Notes under the pieces: model-generated
Database searches by the model: none
What the model was told of the DNA's origin: nothing
What the model saw: the letters and a program-made list of their open reading frames with translations, nothing else
In this document: positions 10,290 through 21,639 of the stretch, one piece after another
How the letters are laid out: each line of letters begins with the position of its first letter
How positions within the stretch are numbered: the first letter of the stretch is position 1
NCBI GenBank assembly: GCA_009760885.1
Contig: CM019716.1
Location: forward strand, 15,076,202 to 15,140,201
Source: Achatina immaculata
Taxonomy: Eukaryota; Mollusca; Gastropoda; Stylommatophora; Achatinidae
Direction: 5' to 3'
DNA length: 64,000 nucleotides
Translations under genes and position numbers: made by a program

Positions 10290-11365
10290 GGTTAATAAAG
10301 AAAGTTAATAAACCTAGCATATAAAAAAACACACATATTTCACAACATTTAAGACATGCAGCTGAGTTGTTATCTGTTGTCAATATACTTTTATTACTAG
10401 TTGTCCGGGAAGTTGACACAGCCTCCTAACAGGTAAGACCATTTAAATAATCACTATAACTTAAAACCCTGTCAGATTTGCAGTAAATGCTCATTTTTAA
10501 TGTACCATTATATGACTTGTACTATATGACTTTATCTTCTGGGGGCGGACAAACACAAGAAAACGGAGGGCCAAAGAAAAATATGCTGAACAATGTCAGC
10601 ACCGTCAGTGAAGTCGGGCATACCTGCCTCATCTTTCAGTGATGGAGTAAGATCGGTGACTCTAATGGGTGACTTGAATGCTGAAGTTGAGACTGCAGAT
10701 ACGAGGTTATATGCCAAATACGACAGTTCAATGAGCGAATTGTTTGGAAAACAGTTTGTGATTTCGGTTGTGTGGCTAGTGTCTAAATAAAATTACAGGA
10801 GGTTTGACGAAAGCATGTCACAGGTAATTTCTGAGATGTCAATGGCTGAGAAGTATAAATGAGTAAGTCTGGACATGTTCGTTGTCGGTGGTACGTAGGT
10901 CAGCCCAGTGAACGAAAGGTCAAGTAATTCTAATGTATCTTCAAATGATATGGAAGCATCTTCAGGAATAATTTTACTATTGGATTCATAGAAAAGTTGA
11001 TTTCGGTTAAATGATTTCATTTGCTGTCCTAACTAAATGATGAAACCCAACTGGGCCATGTCGATACTCGTAAAGCCACACCACTCACATGAAGGACACG
11101 CAGGCAGACTCCAGGGTGTTTTAATATGACTATGCCCTGGTCAGAGAAGTTAAGTTGCGGGAAAGATATATCAAACATAGTTAAAGTTTTTAACTGCAGA
11201 AACGCCGTTGGTAGTTGATGAAAAACTGCATTTTGTATAGCCATTTCCTTCAAGGTGTTGGAAGAAGTTTCAAATGCATCATGGGAGATATTAGTGAGCG
11301 GGTGTCCATAAAACACAATCTTACGCAGACCTGGAGGTAAACCGTTCTTTGATACAGTCTCCATG
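10290..11365 (-). pseudogene. LRR pseudogene B, exon 4
   Basis: Counterpart of exon 4 of genes A and C, broken into at least three frames. One frame carries LPPGLRKIVFYGHPLTNIS at about 11260-11355, with more LRR sequence down to 11029. A second carries IIPEDASISFEDTLELLDLS at 10793-11020, and a third covers the last repeats and cap. Just after the acceptor an 8-base deletion relative to copy C shifts the frame. The C-terminal cap and tail can still be followed to about 10290 but with changed residues. It cannot make the full protein. Confidence 0.85.
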
Positions 11366-11599
11366 CTAAAAAAGAAGACATTAAACTGTGAATTGTTAAA
11401 AAGAAACTGGGGCTGCAGAAACAAAACAAATAAAATTATATTTTGCCTAAAATGGTACACACCCAAAGGAACGTTTTTAATTAACTCATTTAAATTATTC
11501 CCTGGGGTTTTCATCAGTGACAATAAATAAACAAGTTTTATAGTTATACATACATGAACGAACCATGCTACATAATATGTGTTGCAGTTTACTATCACA

Positions 11600-12034
11600 T
11601 TTTTCTGTTCCTTGTTTTATGTCAAAAATGTCAGATTAAATTTGGAACTATTACAATCAAATAAAGAACTACATAACTAATATGAAATTATTATTCGAAT
11701 TAGGTATAACCCTACTGTAAAGATACAAAATACTGAGGGGCAGTGGGAATATTCTCAATGACTCCACCCAGTAGACAGAAGAGGACAAAAGAAAGGAAGA
11801 AAAAGACGTGGATGAGAAAGGAGATACTGCAATTAATAAACAAGAGAAGAGAGAGCGAAAACAATCAAGATGAGTATAAGAATTTTTTTTTTTAATCAGA
11901 GATAAATGCAAGCCCGCAAAAGTGATATGGATAAATAACAGTGTAGAACAATAGAAGAACAATACAACATGGGTACAAGAGACAGGCATAAGCGTATAAA
12001 TTAACTGGAAGAAAAGTTCGACATGAGACAGTGT
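11600..12034. other. Unassigned AT-rich sequence in intron 3 of pseudogene B
   Basis: No domain or repeat recognised. The 106-codon minus-strand ORF at 11669-11989 is Ser/Phe-rich and looks random. Confidence 0.35.
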
Positions 12035-12300
12035 CTAAAAGAGGGGCAATATAATATTGGAGAAATAAACAATAACGGAAAGATGGACTGAGTATATTTC
12101 TGATCTGTAAGGAGGGGAAAGAAAAAAAAGCAGACCGCGTGAAACTCTGAAGAGAACATTATTAAGAGAGGCCAAATTAACAGGCATAAAATACTTTGAT
12201 GAGGTTGAAAGACTCGCTGAAGACAGGAAAAATTGGCGAACTACTTTGCGAGCCCTATGTGACATTTAACGGCACGGGAATGATATAAGATATAAGATAC
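12035..12300 (+). mobile_element. LINE family 2, 3' fragment
   Basis: The plus strand encodes the C-terminal RT tail in pieces: REAKLTGIKYFDEVERLAED, then RKNWRTTLRALCDI and a stop. It ends in a 'gatataagatataagata' tail. The same tail appears inverted at 46230-46262, so it marks the 3' end of this family. Confidence 0.75.
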
Positions 12301-12600
12301 GATAAGGAGAGGAAAGACTTGAACTAGTTAGACGTACTGAGCTAGAAGGCCTGAACTAGATAGTAGTACTGAGCCAGAAGGCCTGAACTAGATTGTAGTA
12401 CTGAGCTAGAAGGCCTGAACTAGATTGTAGTACTGAACTAGAAGGCCTGAACTAGTTAGTATGTAGAAGGCCTGAACTAGTTAACAGTATTGAGCTAGAA
12501 GGCCTGACCTAGTTAGCTAGAAGGACTGAAATAGTCAGTACTGAGCAAGAAGGCCTGAACTAGTTAGTATGTAGAAGGCATGAAATAGTTAGTAGTACAG
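12300..12600. repeat. Irregular ~30-bp minisatellite
   Basis: Repeats built on 'gctagaaggcctgaactag' with 'tagtactga' spacers, eight to ten copies of variable length. Confidence 0.85.
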
Positions 12601-12699
12601 TGGAGAAATACGTCAAGTTATGGTAAAATATACATTTATACCTGTACCTAAAATGGCACGTACAAAAGTGGAGAAATATGTCATGTTATGGTAAAATCC

Positions 12700-13040
12700 A
12701 TATTTATAGCTCTACCTAAAAAAATCAAGGTCCAAGAACCATTAGTCTATCCTGTAATATTAGAAAAATAAGGGTAACAATCATCATGATACAAAGAACC
12801 AGACATAAAATGAAAACCCAAATTGCTGACGAACATCACTCTTGGTGCTTGTGTTGAGAATGGAGAAACTGAAAAACGTCATAATAAAGGCCAAAGAGGC
12901 AGAGGGTGACCGAGGGGACAGATGTCAGAAGACGTGACAATGCCGCAAGGAAATAAATTACTCAGAAATATCAAGGAAGGAGATTTATGGAGGAGTAAGT
13001 ATAATAGGATTTTGTGCCTTGGTGCATCTTGAAATAACAG
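12700..13040 (+). mobile_element. Decayed LINE reverse-transcriptase fragment
   Basis: Broken plus-strand reading shows TIIMIQRTRHKMKTQIADEH, equivalent to the IIMRRTRKKIKMEIA segment of family 1. Further on it reads RGRPRGQMSEDV and EGDLWRSKYNRILCLGAS, a typical RT C-terminal tail. Multiple stops. Confidence 0.55.
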
Positions 13041-14160
13041 GGTATCTTTTGGTGACACAGTCTTTGCTCTGTATACGACACTCGTTAGCTGGGCCGAGTC
13101 GATATAAGTTGTGCTGATTCACGTTACGCACGTGAATAACAGGGTCGACTTCCATCTTGCTCTTCGATAGTTGAGGTTACTGGACTAGTTACACACATAA
13201 TTCCAGCTCTCATTCTCACTTGCTGGATTAGTTAAACACTGTTCCAGACATACTTCTCATCCAGGCTCTTCAAAACCTCACGTTGACGACAACTGGTACA
13301 GATACTCAAGTAAATCCTGGGTAACGGTGACTTGGAACATGTATTGATGGAAGGATGATAATGTTGATGAAAAGAACATCAAATCTGACTGCCGGCTGGT
13401 TATCCCTGCCATGTGGCCAGTCCATTCATACTTACAACTGCAGTTCCATCTGTTCCACGGAGACATTACACAGCTCAAAGAAAAAACGGCCACATAGTTA
13501 TACGTTCAAACCAAAACTGACTCCACGCACTGAGCCTTGCCCCCACATTTCCCTGTCACGGGTTTTGCACCCCACGTGACCTTCTCGAAGGATCTCGGCA
13601 CGAGGAAATTCAAAAAGAAAACACATAATAATGCCCTTACTATCAATCCAACCGTTTTTACCCGAATACTGCTATATAAGTCCGCCCATCCCGGTCGGCA
13701 AGGCACTTGATGATGATGATGATGATGATGATATTTTTATGCAACCTATTAATGTAAGTTACTGTACTAACTGATTTTTTGAGAGGACACTACCTATAAA
13801 ATAGTCATTAATTTAGTAGCGTCCAGCACAGAACATGGCAAAGATACCCTGTTTACTTTCACCCACGGAGCTAGGGTCAGATACAAGAAAGGTTACATAT
13901 TGTAAAGGAAATGAATAAAGACCTAGATTTACCTGGAGAATAGACAAGGGATAAACATGGAAGGAAGCAGAGAATAATTCCACGAACAGGGATGATCGGA
14001 GAGCCTTTCTCTTTGGCCTATGCTCTCTAGGGAGTGACAGGCGACGATGATGAAAGGAAGTGAAGTGTATTTACAGAGTGTTAAAAACTTCAGTTAAAGC
14101 ACTGAAATAAAACGTCAGAATACAGTAAATAATATAATACTCAGATTTGTCTGCTTGTTA
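13041..14160. other. Intron 3 sequence of pseudogene B
   Basis: No gene seen. A (GAT)n run lies at 13711-13731. The section 13810-14130 aligns with intron 3 of copies A and C. Confidence 0.4.
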
Positions 14161-14164
14161 CCAC

Positions 14165-14600
14165 CAGATAAGAAATCTTCTTACATCTTACATCCTTCCC
14201 GTGCCGTTAAACGTCACATAGGGCTCGCATAGTTGTTTGCGAAGTTTTCCTGTTCTCGGCGAGTCTTTCAACTTCATCAAGGGATTTTATGGCCACTAAA
14301 CTGGTTTCTCTAAACGATGTCCTATTTAGAGTTTCACGTGGTCGACCTCTTTTTCTTCGGCCTGTTGTGCTCCACTTGATAACTTGTTTTGGTATTCTCT
14401 GATTGTTTCTTCTCATCACATGACCTACATATGTCCATCTTCTTTTTCTGATCACCCATAAGACAGGTTGTTGTTTGCTCATCTGTCTTATCTCTGTGTT
14501 GTTCTTGAGTTCGTTCCACTTTATACCAAGTATTTTCCTTAGGCATTTGCTTCCAAAAGAATCTAATTTCTTGTCTGTTTCTTTAGTTGATGTCCAGGTG
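14165..14600 (-). mobile_element. LINE family 2 fragment in intron 3 of pseudogene B
   Basis: Minus-strand frames give RKRRWTYVGHVMRRNNQRIPK, then GRRKRGRPRETL and LDEVERLAENR. This is the C-terminal RT tail found more completely at 33780-35700. It has a frameshift near 14400-14480. Confidence 0.8.
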
Positions 14601-14742
14601 AGAAATAGATGATACTAAAAGTGGTATTAAAAGGTGATACAGTGGAATTACTTTCAAGCCAGAAGGGCATTTCAATCAATAAAAGATCAACTATTTTAGA
14701 AAAGAAAAGTATCTGTAGATGGCAAAAAGAAGATGGTCTGAC

Positions 14743-14841
14743 CTTAAATGTTAGAAATACCACTGTAATGTTACTCGCTGGATCTAGTGGAAGTATACTT
14801 TGCAGATTCGTGCAATAAATAATCATGTAACAGGTACAATC
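14743..14841 (-). pseudogene. LRR pseudogene B, exon 3
   Basis: Exactly 99 bases between a 'ttttcag' acceptor and an AAG|GTCAG donor. It encodes DCTCYMIIYC then TNLQSILPLDPASNIT. This exon itself is intact, but it belongs to a locus whose other exons are broken. Confidence 0.75.
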
Positions 14842-14849
14842 CTGAAAAT

Positions 14850-15340
14850 ACAAAGATGAACAATATAAATTCAGCGAATAAAAGCAGAGATATAATTCTT
14901 TTCATTCACAAGAAAATATTCACAGGGAAAAAAATGGCAACGCTCAGTTCAGTAAACGTGGAAGCTGATCTTCAGTTATGGTTGCAAAAATACGTTTCGA
15001 AATCTCGATACTGAAAAGTTTCAGAAACCTGTTTCATAAGATAGGAAGCAGTCTCAGAGCTTTAGCGATCGTCAGAGGCAGAGGAAACATCATTTTCAAT
15101 CATTCGTTCTGGTCTTTTGGACTCTTTGTTACAGTGATGGAAAGAGAAATAGTTTAGTTCGGTATTAGCAGCTGTTATAGGGCCACATCTTTTTATAAAG
15201 GAGAGAGTGAGGGGAGTGAGGGACCTATGAGTGTGGCAATTAAGTAATTCAAGTTATTCCAATGCTACAAACGTACTGTGACTCCAACCCTAATTTTTAA
15301 TAATCTCTGACCGCAGCCAACCCCGTCCCCGGATATTTGT
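14850..15340. other. Intron 2 sequence of pseudogene B
   Basis: 14860-15170 resembles 4590-4830 of gene A and 32800-33120 of gene C, including blocks like 'gaaaagtttcag' and 'tggaaagagaaatagttta'. No coding content. Confidence 0.45.
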
Positions 15341-15352
15341 TAGCCAATCTTT

Positions 15353-16120
15353 CATTCTATAGATATTATGTCTGCTCTACTTTCTCATCTTCTCTCATAC
15401 AAACCTATAGATATTATGTCTGCTCTACTTTCTCATCTTCTCTCATACCAACCTATAGATATTATATCTGCTCTACTTTCTCATCTTCTCTCATACCAAC
15501 CTATAGATATTATGTCTGCTCTGCTTTCTCATCTTCTCTCATACCAACCTATAGATATTATGTCTGCTCTGCTTTCTCATCTTCTCTCATACAAACCTAT
15601 AGATATTATGTCTGCTCTGCTTTCTCATCTTCTCTCATACAAACCTATAGATATTATGTCTGCTCTGCTTTCTCATCTTCTCTCATACAAACCTATAGAT
15701 ATTATGTCTGCTCTGCTTTCTCATCTTCTCTCATACAAACCTATAGATATTATGTCTGCTCTGCTTTCTCATCTTCTCTCATACAAACCTATAGATATTA
15801 TGTCTGCTCTGCTTTCATCTTCTCTCATACAAACCTATAGATATTATGTCTGCTCTGCTTTCTCATCTTCTCTCATACAAACCTATAGATATTATGTCTG
15901 CTCTGCTTTCTCATCTTCTCTCATACAAACCTATAGATATTATGTCTGCTCTGCTTTCTCATCTTCTCTCATACAAACCTGTAGATATTATGTCTGCTCT
16001 ACTTTCTCATCTTCTCTCATACCAGCCTATAGATATTATGTCTGCTCTGCTTTCTTATCTTCTCTCATACAAACCTGTAGATATTATGTCTGCTCTACTT
16101 TCTCATCATCTCTCATACCA
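15353..16120. repeat. 48-bp satellite array
   Basis: About 16 head-to-tail copies of a 48-base unit with core 'tagatattatgtctgctctg'. Because 48 is a multiple of three, stop-free frames persist and create long artefactual ORFs (up to 274 codons). One unit near 15810 has a three-base deletion. No codon bias or host exon signal supports a gene. Confidence 0.95.
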
Positions 16121-16190
16121 AATACAAAACACATATCTCAGTGTGTAACACAACTCTCTCTCTCTCTCTCTCTCTCTTTCTCTGAACCTT
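16121..16190. repeat. (CT)n microsatellite
   Basis: About 15 CT dinucleotides at 16152-16180, between the satellite and a LINE 3' end. Confidence 0.85.
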
Positions 16191-16613
16191 AAGTGCCCAG
16201 GGTACATGGGGCTTCCGCAAGGGTTTTCCACAAATGCTTGTCCTTCGCCTTTTTTTCTGCACTTGCCCAGGTGAGCCCTCTATTGCTCAACATCCTTTCT
16301 GTGGTGTCCATCTTAGTGCTATTTTTGGTAGTGAGTTGTCAGTCATTCGGAGCACATGTCCCAACCATCGCCAGCGTCTGTCCTCAATAATTGTTGTCAG
16401 TAGCTTCATCTGCATTTCTGCCAACAAGATGTTATTTCTTATGGTGTTTGGCCAAAATATTTTTCTAATTCTTCGTAAACATTTAGTCTGGAAATAATTC
16501 AACGTGTTTTCTATGGTTTTGGTGATTTTCCAGCATTCACTTCCATAGAGTAGTACACTTAGAACATTACTCTTAAATATCCTGATCTTCGTATTTATAC
16601 TTAGGAGAGACAA
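16190..16613 (-). mobile_element. LINE family 3, 3' fragment
   Basis: Minus-strand translation contains SVLLYGSECWKITKTIENTL, then CLRRIRKIFWPNTI and RRWRWLGHVLRMTDNSLPKI. This is the post-RT region of another non-LTR element, with a GWxLGH-type tail distinct from families 1, 2 and 4. 5' truncated and degenerate toward its 3' end. Confidence 0.75.
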
Positions 16614-16725
16614 AGTTAATGATGCAAAATGTGAACAACAGAAATGTACTCAGAGTAGATAGCAAGTTAATGGAGGAGGTCAATGAATTTGTATACCTTG
16701 GCAGTAGAAAACAACTAACAAAATA
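16614..16725 (+). mobile_element. Inverted 5' segment of the family 3 LINE
   Basis: Plus-strand reading gives NVNNRNVLRVDSKLMEEVNE followed by FVYLGS. That RT segment normally lies just upstream of the part encoded on the minus strand next to it. The head-to-head layout fits a twin-priming inversion. Confidence 0.5.
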
Positions 16726-17155
16726 AGTTTATTATGACAAACATGAAGACACTCATCATGAAAACAAACAAAACCAATAGTGGTTCAGACCACGCAATCC
16801 ACACATAAGAACCACAGAACATATAAATATGTATAGCATAAAAAACAATAGCATAGCACTGAATCACTGAAATAAAGTATGCAAGTCAGTAATCTTCAAT
16901 CATATCAAATTTAGCTGTCGTAACAAACATTAGCAATCAGTCAATCAATCAATACTCACGGAAAAGACTACGTGTGCAGAGGTGTCAAGCGCACCAATCA
17001 CATTGTCATGAGTGAAATGAAATCAGATTTGGCGCGAAGTTCTGTCTGAGTGTTGTCCACTTCTTCGTGCTGCACGAAATTGATCGCGCTATTCATGGGG
17101 AGATAACCACAGCTCCAGTGAAATCACGTGCATTGATCCATGATTGGTTACTGAC
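16726..17155. other. Unassigned sequence
   Basis: No ORF, domain or repeat recognised between the LINE fragment and the Tc1-like element. Confidence 0.35.
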
Positions 17156-18397
17156 CACAGATAAAATGAGAGTAAGTGTGTAATTCTGTTCTCAGAGATC
17201 TCTTCACGTAATCGTTGAAGAAAGGAGTTGTGGAATTCCAACATAAGCATCTTTTGTCATCATGCCAAGATTGAACGGACATCAGCGAGAAATAGCTGTT
17301 CGGATGTTAATTGTTGGATCAACAGTAGCAGCAGTATCTCAACATTTTAATGTTCACAGGAACACAATATCACGCCTTTCAAGGTCGTTTTAACCAAAAT
17401 GGTTCGTTCTTTTTTACCATAGAAGCGGTAGACCACAAGTTACCACCCTTGCACAAGACCGCTACATCCACCTCATGCACCTTCGTAACAGGTTTCTCCA
17501 GGCAACATGGACTGCCAGCAACATTCCAGGTTTAAGACGTGTGTCGGGCAGGACAGTGCGAAACAGACCCAGAGAGGTAAATCTCTTACCTCATAGACGT
17601 GTAGTTAGACCAGTACTGACAATTCGCCACAGGCAAACCCGCGTGACCTGGGCCAAGCACCACGTGACACGTTCCTATCATCAATGGAGACGCATCTTAT
17701 TCACTGATGAGTCCAGATTCTGAATAGGAGGAGAGTTGGCAGTGTAATGGTTTGGGGAGGAATTTCCTATACTGGCCGAACGAACCTAGTCTTCCTCCTG
17801 CCATACAAGTTTACGATATAGGGACGAAATCATTACACGCCACGTAATGCCCTTTTCTGGATGCTAATGGGCAAGGCGTGATACTGCAGCAGGATAAGGC
17901 TCGTCCACATGTCGCATATGTGGCCAAGGACCACTTTCAACAGCATTAGATTAATGTCTTACCATGGTAATAGTTTCGCCGGACCTGTCACCTATCGAGC
18001 ACATTTGGGATGAACTGGACCGCAGGTTGCGACGTCGACACAGTCGTCCTGGAACCCGCCAAGAATTAGCCCAAGTGTTGCAAGAACAATGAAATAACAT
18101 GCCTCAACAGTTTATAGAACGTGTCATTGGTTTGATGAGAAGGCAGTGTCAAGCAGTGATAACTACCCGGTGAGGACACACACGATATTGAAACCCTGAT
18201 TTCTTTTCTTAGGGTGGTGAGCCACATTAGGTGAGTTTATTTTTCACTTTTTTATGACATGTGACTGGCCTGACAGTTATCATTTTATCTGTATTGGATA
18301 ATAAAACATAATCTGTACCAAATTTTATTTCCATCAACACCTGAGCACATTCATGGTGCTTTTTAAAGCATTGCACACTTACTTTTTTTCATCAGTG
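17156..18397 (+). mobile_element. Tc1-like DNA transposon, inactive
   Basis: The ends are inverted repeats: 'cacagataaaatgagagtaa' at 17156 and the reverse complement of a related 'cactgatgaaaaaaagtaag' ending at 18397. The length of about 1.24 kb suits the family. Inside are transposase pieces in several frames: an N-terminal helix-turn-helix region (GHQREIAVRMLIVGSTVAAV near 17280), then HRRVVRPVLTIRHRQTRVTW and WRRILFTDESRF near 17600-17720. VILQQDKARPH near 17880 follows, and finally SPIEHIWDELDRRLRRR near 18000. Those blocks carry the DDE-type acidic positions. Frameshifts and stops show it is dead. Confidence 0.85.
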
Positions 18398-18934
18398 TAT
18401 ATATATATATATATACTGTATTTATATACACACACAAATATATGTATATATATTCAACAATTCATTGAATATTAACATCACACACAAGTAAAACATTATG
18501 AAAAGAATGAAAGCCCTTATAACACCTTTATCATAAACACTAGAACATAGCAAGCTCTCCCTACTTATTATGAACATGTGTTAATAAGCATCATATCAAA
18601 TCTCAACATTACATACACACTATATGTGCATGTCAACGACATCAAAATTCATGGCAAAAGTAATATGCATATTTGATCCATCGTTCAAATTCTCTTACAT
18701 AAATAAGTCATATCATGTTATCAGTATAGACCAAAAGCACTAATGTTTGTCAACCCATGTCAACTGTATTCAAATACTCGTATATATTAAGACCATCCCA
18801 ACTATTACTACAACCTTGCCATACATAACTATGGGTGCATCCAGCACATGCACTATCATCCTTACGAAATCATCTCTAATAACCAAAATCATACACTACC
18901 AACCTCGATGCCAACAACTACATACCACATATCT
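18398..18934. other. AT-rich sequence with TA microsatellite
   Basis: A (TA)n run at 18398-18412 and TATATAC units to 18450 precede unassigned sequence. No gene seen. Confidence 0.4.
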
Positions 18935-19075
18935 TACATTTTACATCTTAAATCCTTCCTGTGATGTCCTGTCCTCGGCGAGTTTTTCAATCGCATCAAG
19001 GGATGTTATGCCCACTGAATTGGCTTCTCTTAACAATGTCCTCTTTAGAATTTCACGTGGTCGACCTCTTTTATA
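18935..19075 (-). mobile_element. LINE family 2, short 3' fragment
   Basis: The sequence 'atcaagggatgttatgccca' and 'tttcacgtggtcgacctct' match the family 2 copy at 33850-33960. The 'tacatcttaaatccttcctg' end matches its 3' tail. Confidence 0.7.
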
Positions 19076-19479
19076 TCTTTTATATACGTGGTCGACCTCT
19101 CTATATATACCACATATATTTACATATTTACAACATAATCAATGCTGGGGACAATAACGCTGTATGCACTTCAAAATGAAGAACAATCACAGCTAAAAAA
19201 ACACACGATGGCTCGCCCACCGAAACATATCCCGAACTAACTGGAAAATATCCTTGCAACAAGTTGTATATTAGATACTGTTCACAGCCATATGTCCCAG
19301 CCGCTGACAACAGGCTGTTTACACTGTTTACATTGTAATAAAACCATGAGTTGTAAAAGAGTTGAATATTGTAATGGAGCTACAAGCTGAAGTATTCATC
19401 TTTTGCAATACACAACATATGTTATAACATTGGAAGATGTTACACACCTATGCTTAAACAGAGCTATATTTAGACATGT

Positions 19480-19910
19480 TTAAAATGGAACTATATTTTG
19501 TAACAAAAATATATGTTGTAACAGAACCACATGTTATAAGAGTACCACATGTTCTAATAGAACTCAGTCAATCATTTTCATGTCCCTTGCGGAACTTTGC
19601 ATCCCTAACAGCTCTCATTGACTGTGAGCAAGATACCCTGCTGCTGATGTATCCATTTGTAGATCATCAACGATGTCTTGTAGCCATCTTTGCGATGGTA
19701 TTCTATCTTTCTTTTTCCCATTATTTACTCTCCCACCCTAACAGAACTACGTGCTATAATATACTACATGTTAATACAGATGTACACGTTGTATCAGAGT
19801 TACATATTGTAACAGAGCCACATGTTGTAACAGAGTCACGTGTTGTTACAGATTCACATGTTGTAACTGAGGAAGTAAGATGTTATAAGACCATGTGCTG
19901 CTAAATGTTA
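19480..19910 (-). pseudogene. LRR pseudogene B, exon 2 repeat region split by a LINE scrap
   Basis: On the plus strand, units such as 'ttgtaacagagccacatg' recur about every 18 bases. They are the complement of the Ser/Thr repeat exon of gene A. The array is interrupted at about 19565-19735 by LINE family 4 sequence and resumes at 19738. Frame is lost in several units. Confidence 0.65.
19565..19737 (-). mobile_element. LINE family 4 fragment inside exon 2 of pseudogene B
   Basis: 'catgtcccttgcggaacttt', 'gatccatttg'-like and 'cgatgtcttg' blocks match the family 4 copy at 25530-25680. It interrupts the repeat exon. Confidence 0.75.
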
Positions 19911-19917
19911 GAAAATA

Positions 19918-19940
19918 CTTTATATATATATATAAAGAAT

Positions 19941-20012
<72 letters not shown>
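19918..20012. repeat. (TA)n microsatellite
   Basis: About 40 TA dinucleotides with an internal 'aaagaatacttt'. Confidence 0.95.
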
Positions 20013-20016
<4 letters not shown>

Positions 20017-20290
20017 AAAATTCCCGTTTCAATGCCATTAAGGCATACTGGGGAATACGATGCTAGGGCCGTATTTTCCATGACCTTCGGAACATTAAAG
20101 TCTGATGTGGTCAGTATCACGCCTGGGTGCTTTATCTTCCCAGATTTCTTTGGTACCCATTTTTAGAGGCTGGGCCAACACCGCGGCCTTTTTGGTGTGT
20201 ACTAGAAAAAAAAAAATCCCTCTGCTGGGACTGAACCCGGTACCATCGTTGTAGTAAACCACTCAGCTAATCAGGCCGCTTATATATATA
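20013..20290 (-). mobile_element. tRNA-derived SINE
   Basis: Minus strand: an A-box-like 5' end near 20275 ('ctgagtggtttac'), a B-box-like 'ggttcagtcc' near 20230, then a body ending in 'cattgaaacggg...tttacttt'. The body 'tgatgtggtcagtatcacgc' is shared with the SINE at 23940-24185. Confidence 0.75.
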
Positions 20291-20327
20291 TATATATACA
20301 TTTGGTGTGCTGTACTCACTGTAGTAT

Positions 20328-20700
20328 TGTGAGAACAAATAATGGCCACGCTCTGTGGGGTACATATGATGGTGAAAATTAAGAAGGGGATCATGGCTAG
20401 CGTAGTGGTTAGAGCACTTGTCTAGTAACCAAATGGTCGAGGGTTCGAATCCCCAGCTGAGCGGGATTTTTTTTTCCGACCAATACGGCCCCGAGGTCGA
20501 CCCAGCCTCGTAAAATGGGTACCAGAGAAAATCTGGGAAGTAAAGGCAGCGAGGAAAGGAACTGGTCACCCTACCTCATACGCTGATGACCCAGCATAAT
20601 GAGGTCTCTAACGCTTCACCCCCTACGGCATTTGCTATGGGACTATCTTTACTTTTTACTTTTATCACCATTACCGTAAACATCTTTCCTTGAGTTGAAA
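20328..20700 (-). pseudogene. LRR pseudogene B, exon 1 split by a SINE
   Basis: The downstream half (20328-20390) reads through the signal-peptide end to a TCTCACAATACTACA|GTGAGT donor, matching the CPYNTT end of genes A and C. The upstream half with the start region lies at about 20665-20700 (MFTVMVIK-like). Between them is a SINE of about 270 bases. Confidence 0.7.
20391..20662 (+). mobile_element. tRNA-derived SINE inserted in exon 1 of pseudogene B
   Basis: A-box 'tggctagcgtagtggttaga', B-box 'gggttcgaatccc' 40 bases further on, a body with 'ggccccgaggtcgacccagc', and a tail 'tttactttttactttt'. The same family lies inverted at 39890-40147. Not a tRNA gene: the acceptor stem and anticodon arm do not fold properly and a long body follows. 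Confidence 0.85.
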
Positions 20701-21120
20701 ATTGCGAAAGAGCTAATGTTTCCTGACTTTCTTTTTTTTTTATCAGCCAGACATCGATCTTTTTCTCTGTGTAAATGAGTCACAGAACAGATGTCTTTGT
20801 TGCACACAGACGTCGGTAGTCCCTGTGTAGAGACCTTACCAGTAACAGACCAGCTATAATCTTGACGAGTATTGAGTTCAAGAATATTGTTTGGCTGATA
20901 TCCATCTTATTACAAATACCTGGAGAAGTAGACCAAGTTTTCGATGATAGCACAGTCGAGAACATGAAGGCCTACTTTCGCTGTTCTTGTTTCTGGATAC
21001 AAAACCGAACATGAGAAAGTCGATTTTTGGTTGTTTTGTTCTTAATAATGCAAAACATGTCTTAATAGCACTACTGTCATGGAAACTATACAGAGAACCC
21101 AATATATATATGTACGTTAA
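20701..21120 (-). other. 5' flank of pseudogene B
   Basis: Resembles the 5' flanks of genes A and C, with 'gacatcgatctttttctctg' and 'cagtaacagaccagc'-type blocks. It continues to about 21050, matching 36050-36170 ('ttcttgtttctgg...acaaaaccgaaca'). Confidence 0.5.
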
Positions 21121-21124
21121 CATC

Positions 21125-21610
21125 ATCTTCTTCAATCATTATAGTACCTCTCCACTAAATGCACCCCTTCTTACTTTTAAAACTTCCTCACAGCATCACT
21201 CTGCAACCCCGCTATTTTCTCTGCAACACCTCTTCCCCAATCACCTGTTTCAAATTCTCCTAGCTAGGCCAGTAGTGCGTCACTCTCTCTCCCCTCCCCG
21301 GTTCCCCATCCACCACCCCCAGTTACAACCCACCGACCACATGTCACAGGTCTCTATTTAAACAATTTCCACGTCCTACCAGATCCATTCCTGACACACA
21401 CCGCCAGACAAGCCACACCTTGCAATTTACAGCTAAGTACTCCTTTAAAAAACTTTTTTTTGGGTTTTTTAACAGTATTCATGTAAATCTATACTTTATC
21501 TCCTCTCCCTATTTCTTCGTCCTGTATGTTTTTGTATGATTAAGGCTCACGCCGAAACGTCACAACTTTGTAATCGTTAAGTAATAAAGCTGCTCCTACT
21601 TTTTTCCAAT
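21125..21610 (+). mobile_element. Penelope-like element, 3' end only
   Basis: About 480 bases that match the 3' non-coding end of the Penelope-like element at 42610-43100. Shared blocks are 'caccacccccagttac', 'cccaccgaccacat', 'ctatttcttcgtcctgtatg' and 'aaggctcacgccgaaacgtc'. No coding part remains. Confidence 0.8.
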
Positions 21611-21639
21611 TTTATACATTCTACCCTCTGTCTTTTAAG

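Noticed and set aside
15337..16192. Long overlapping ORFs of 100 to 274 codons
   Set aside because: They are frames of the 48-bp satellite. The period keeps all copies in frame, and no splice, start or homology evidence exists.
20391..20470. tRNA gene (A and B boxes present)
   Set aside because: The boxes belong to a SINE: the same body and tail recur at 39890-40147 and no proper cloverleaf with acceptor stem was found. The same reasoning applies to 23935-24185, 36200-36505 and 43968-44190.
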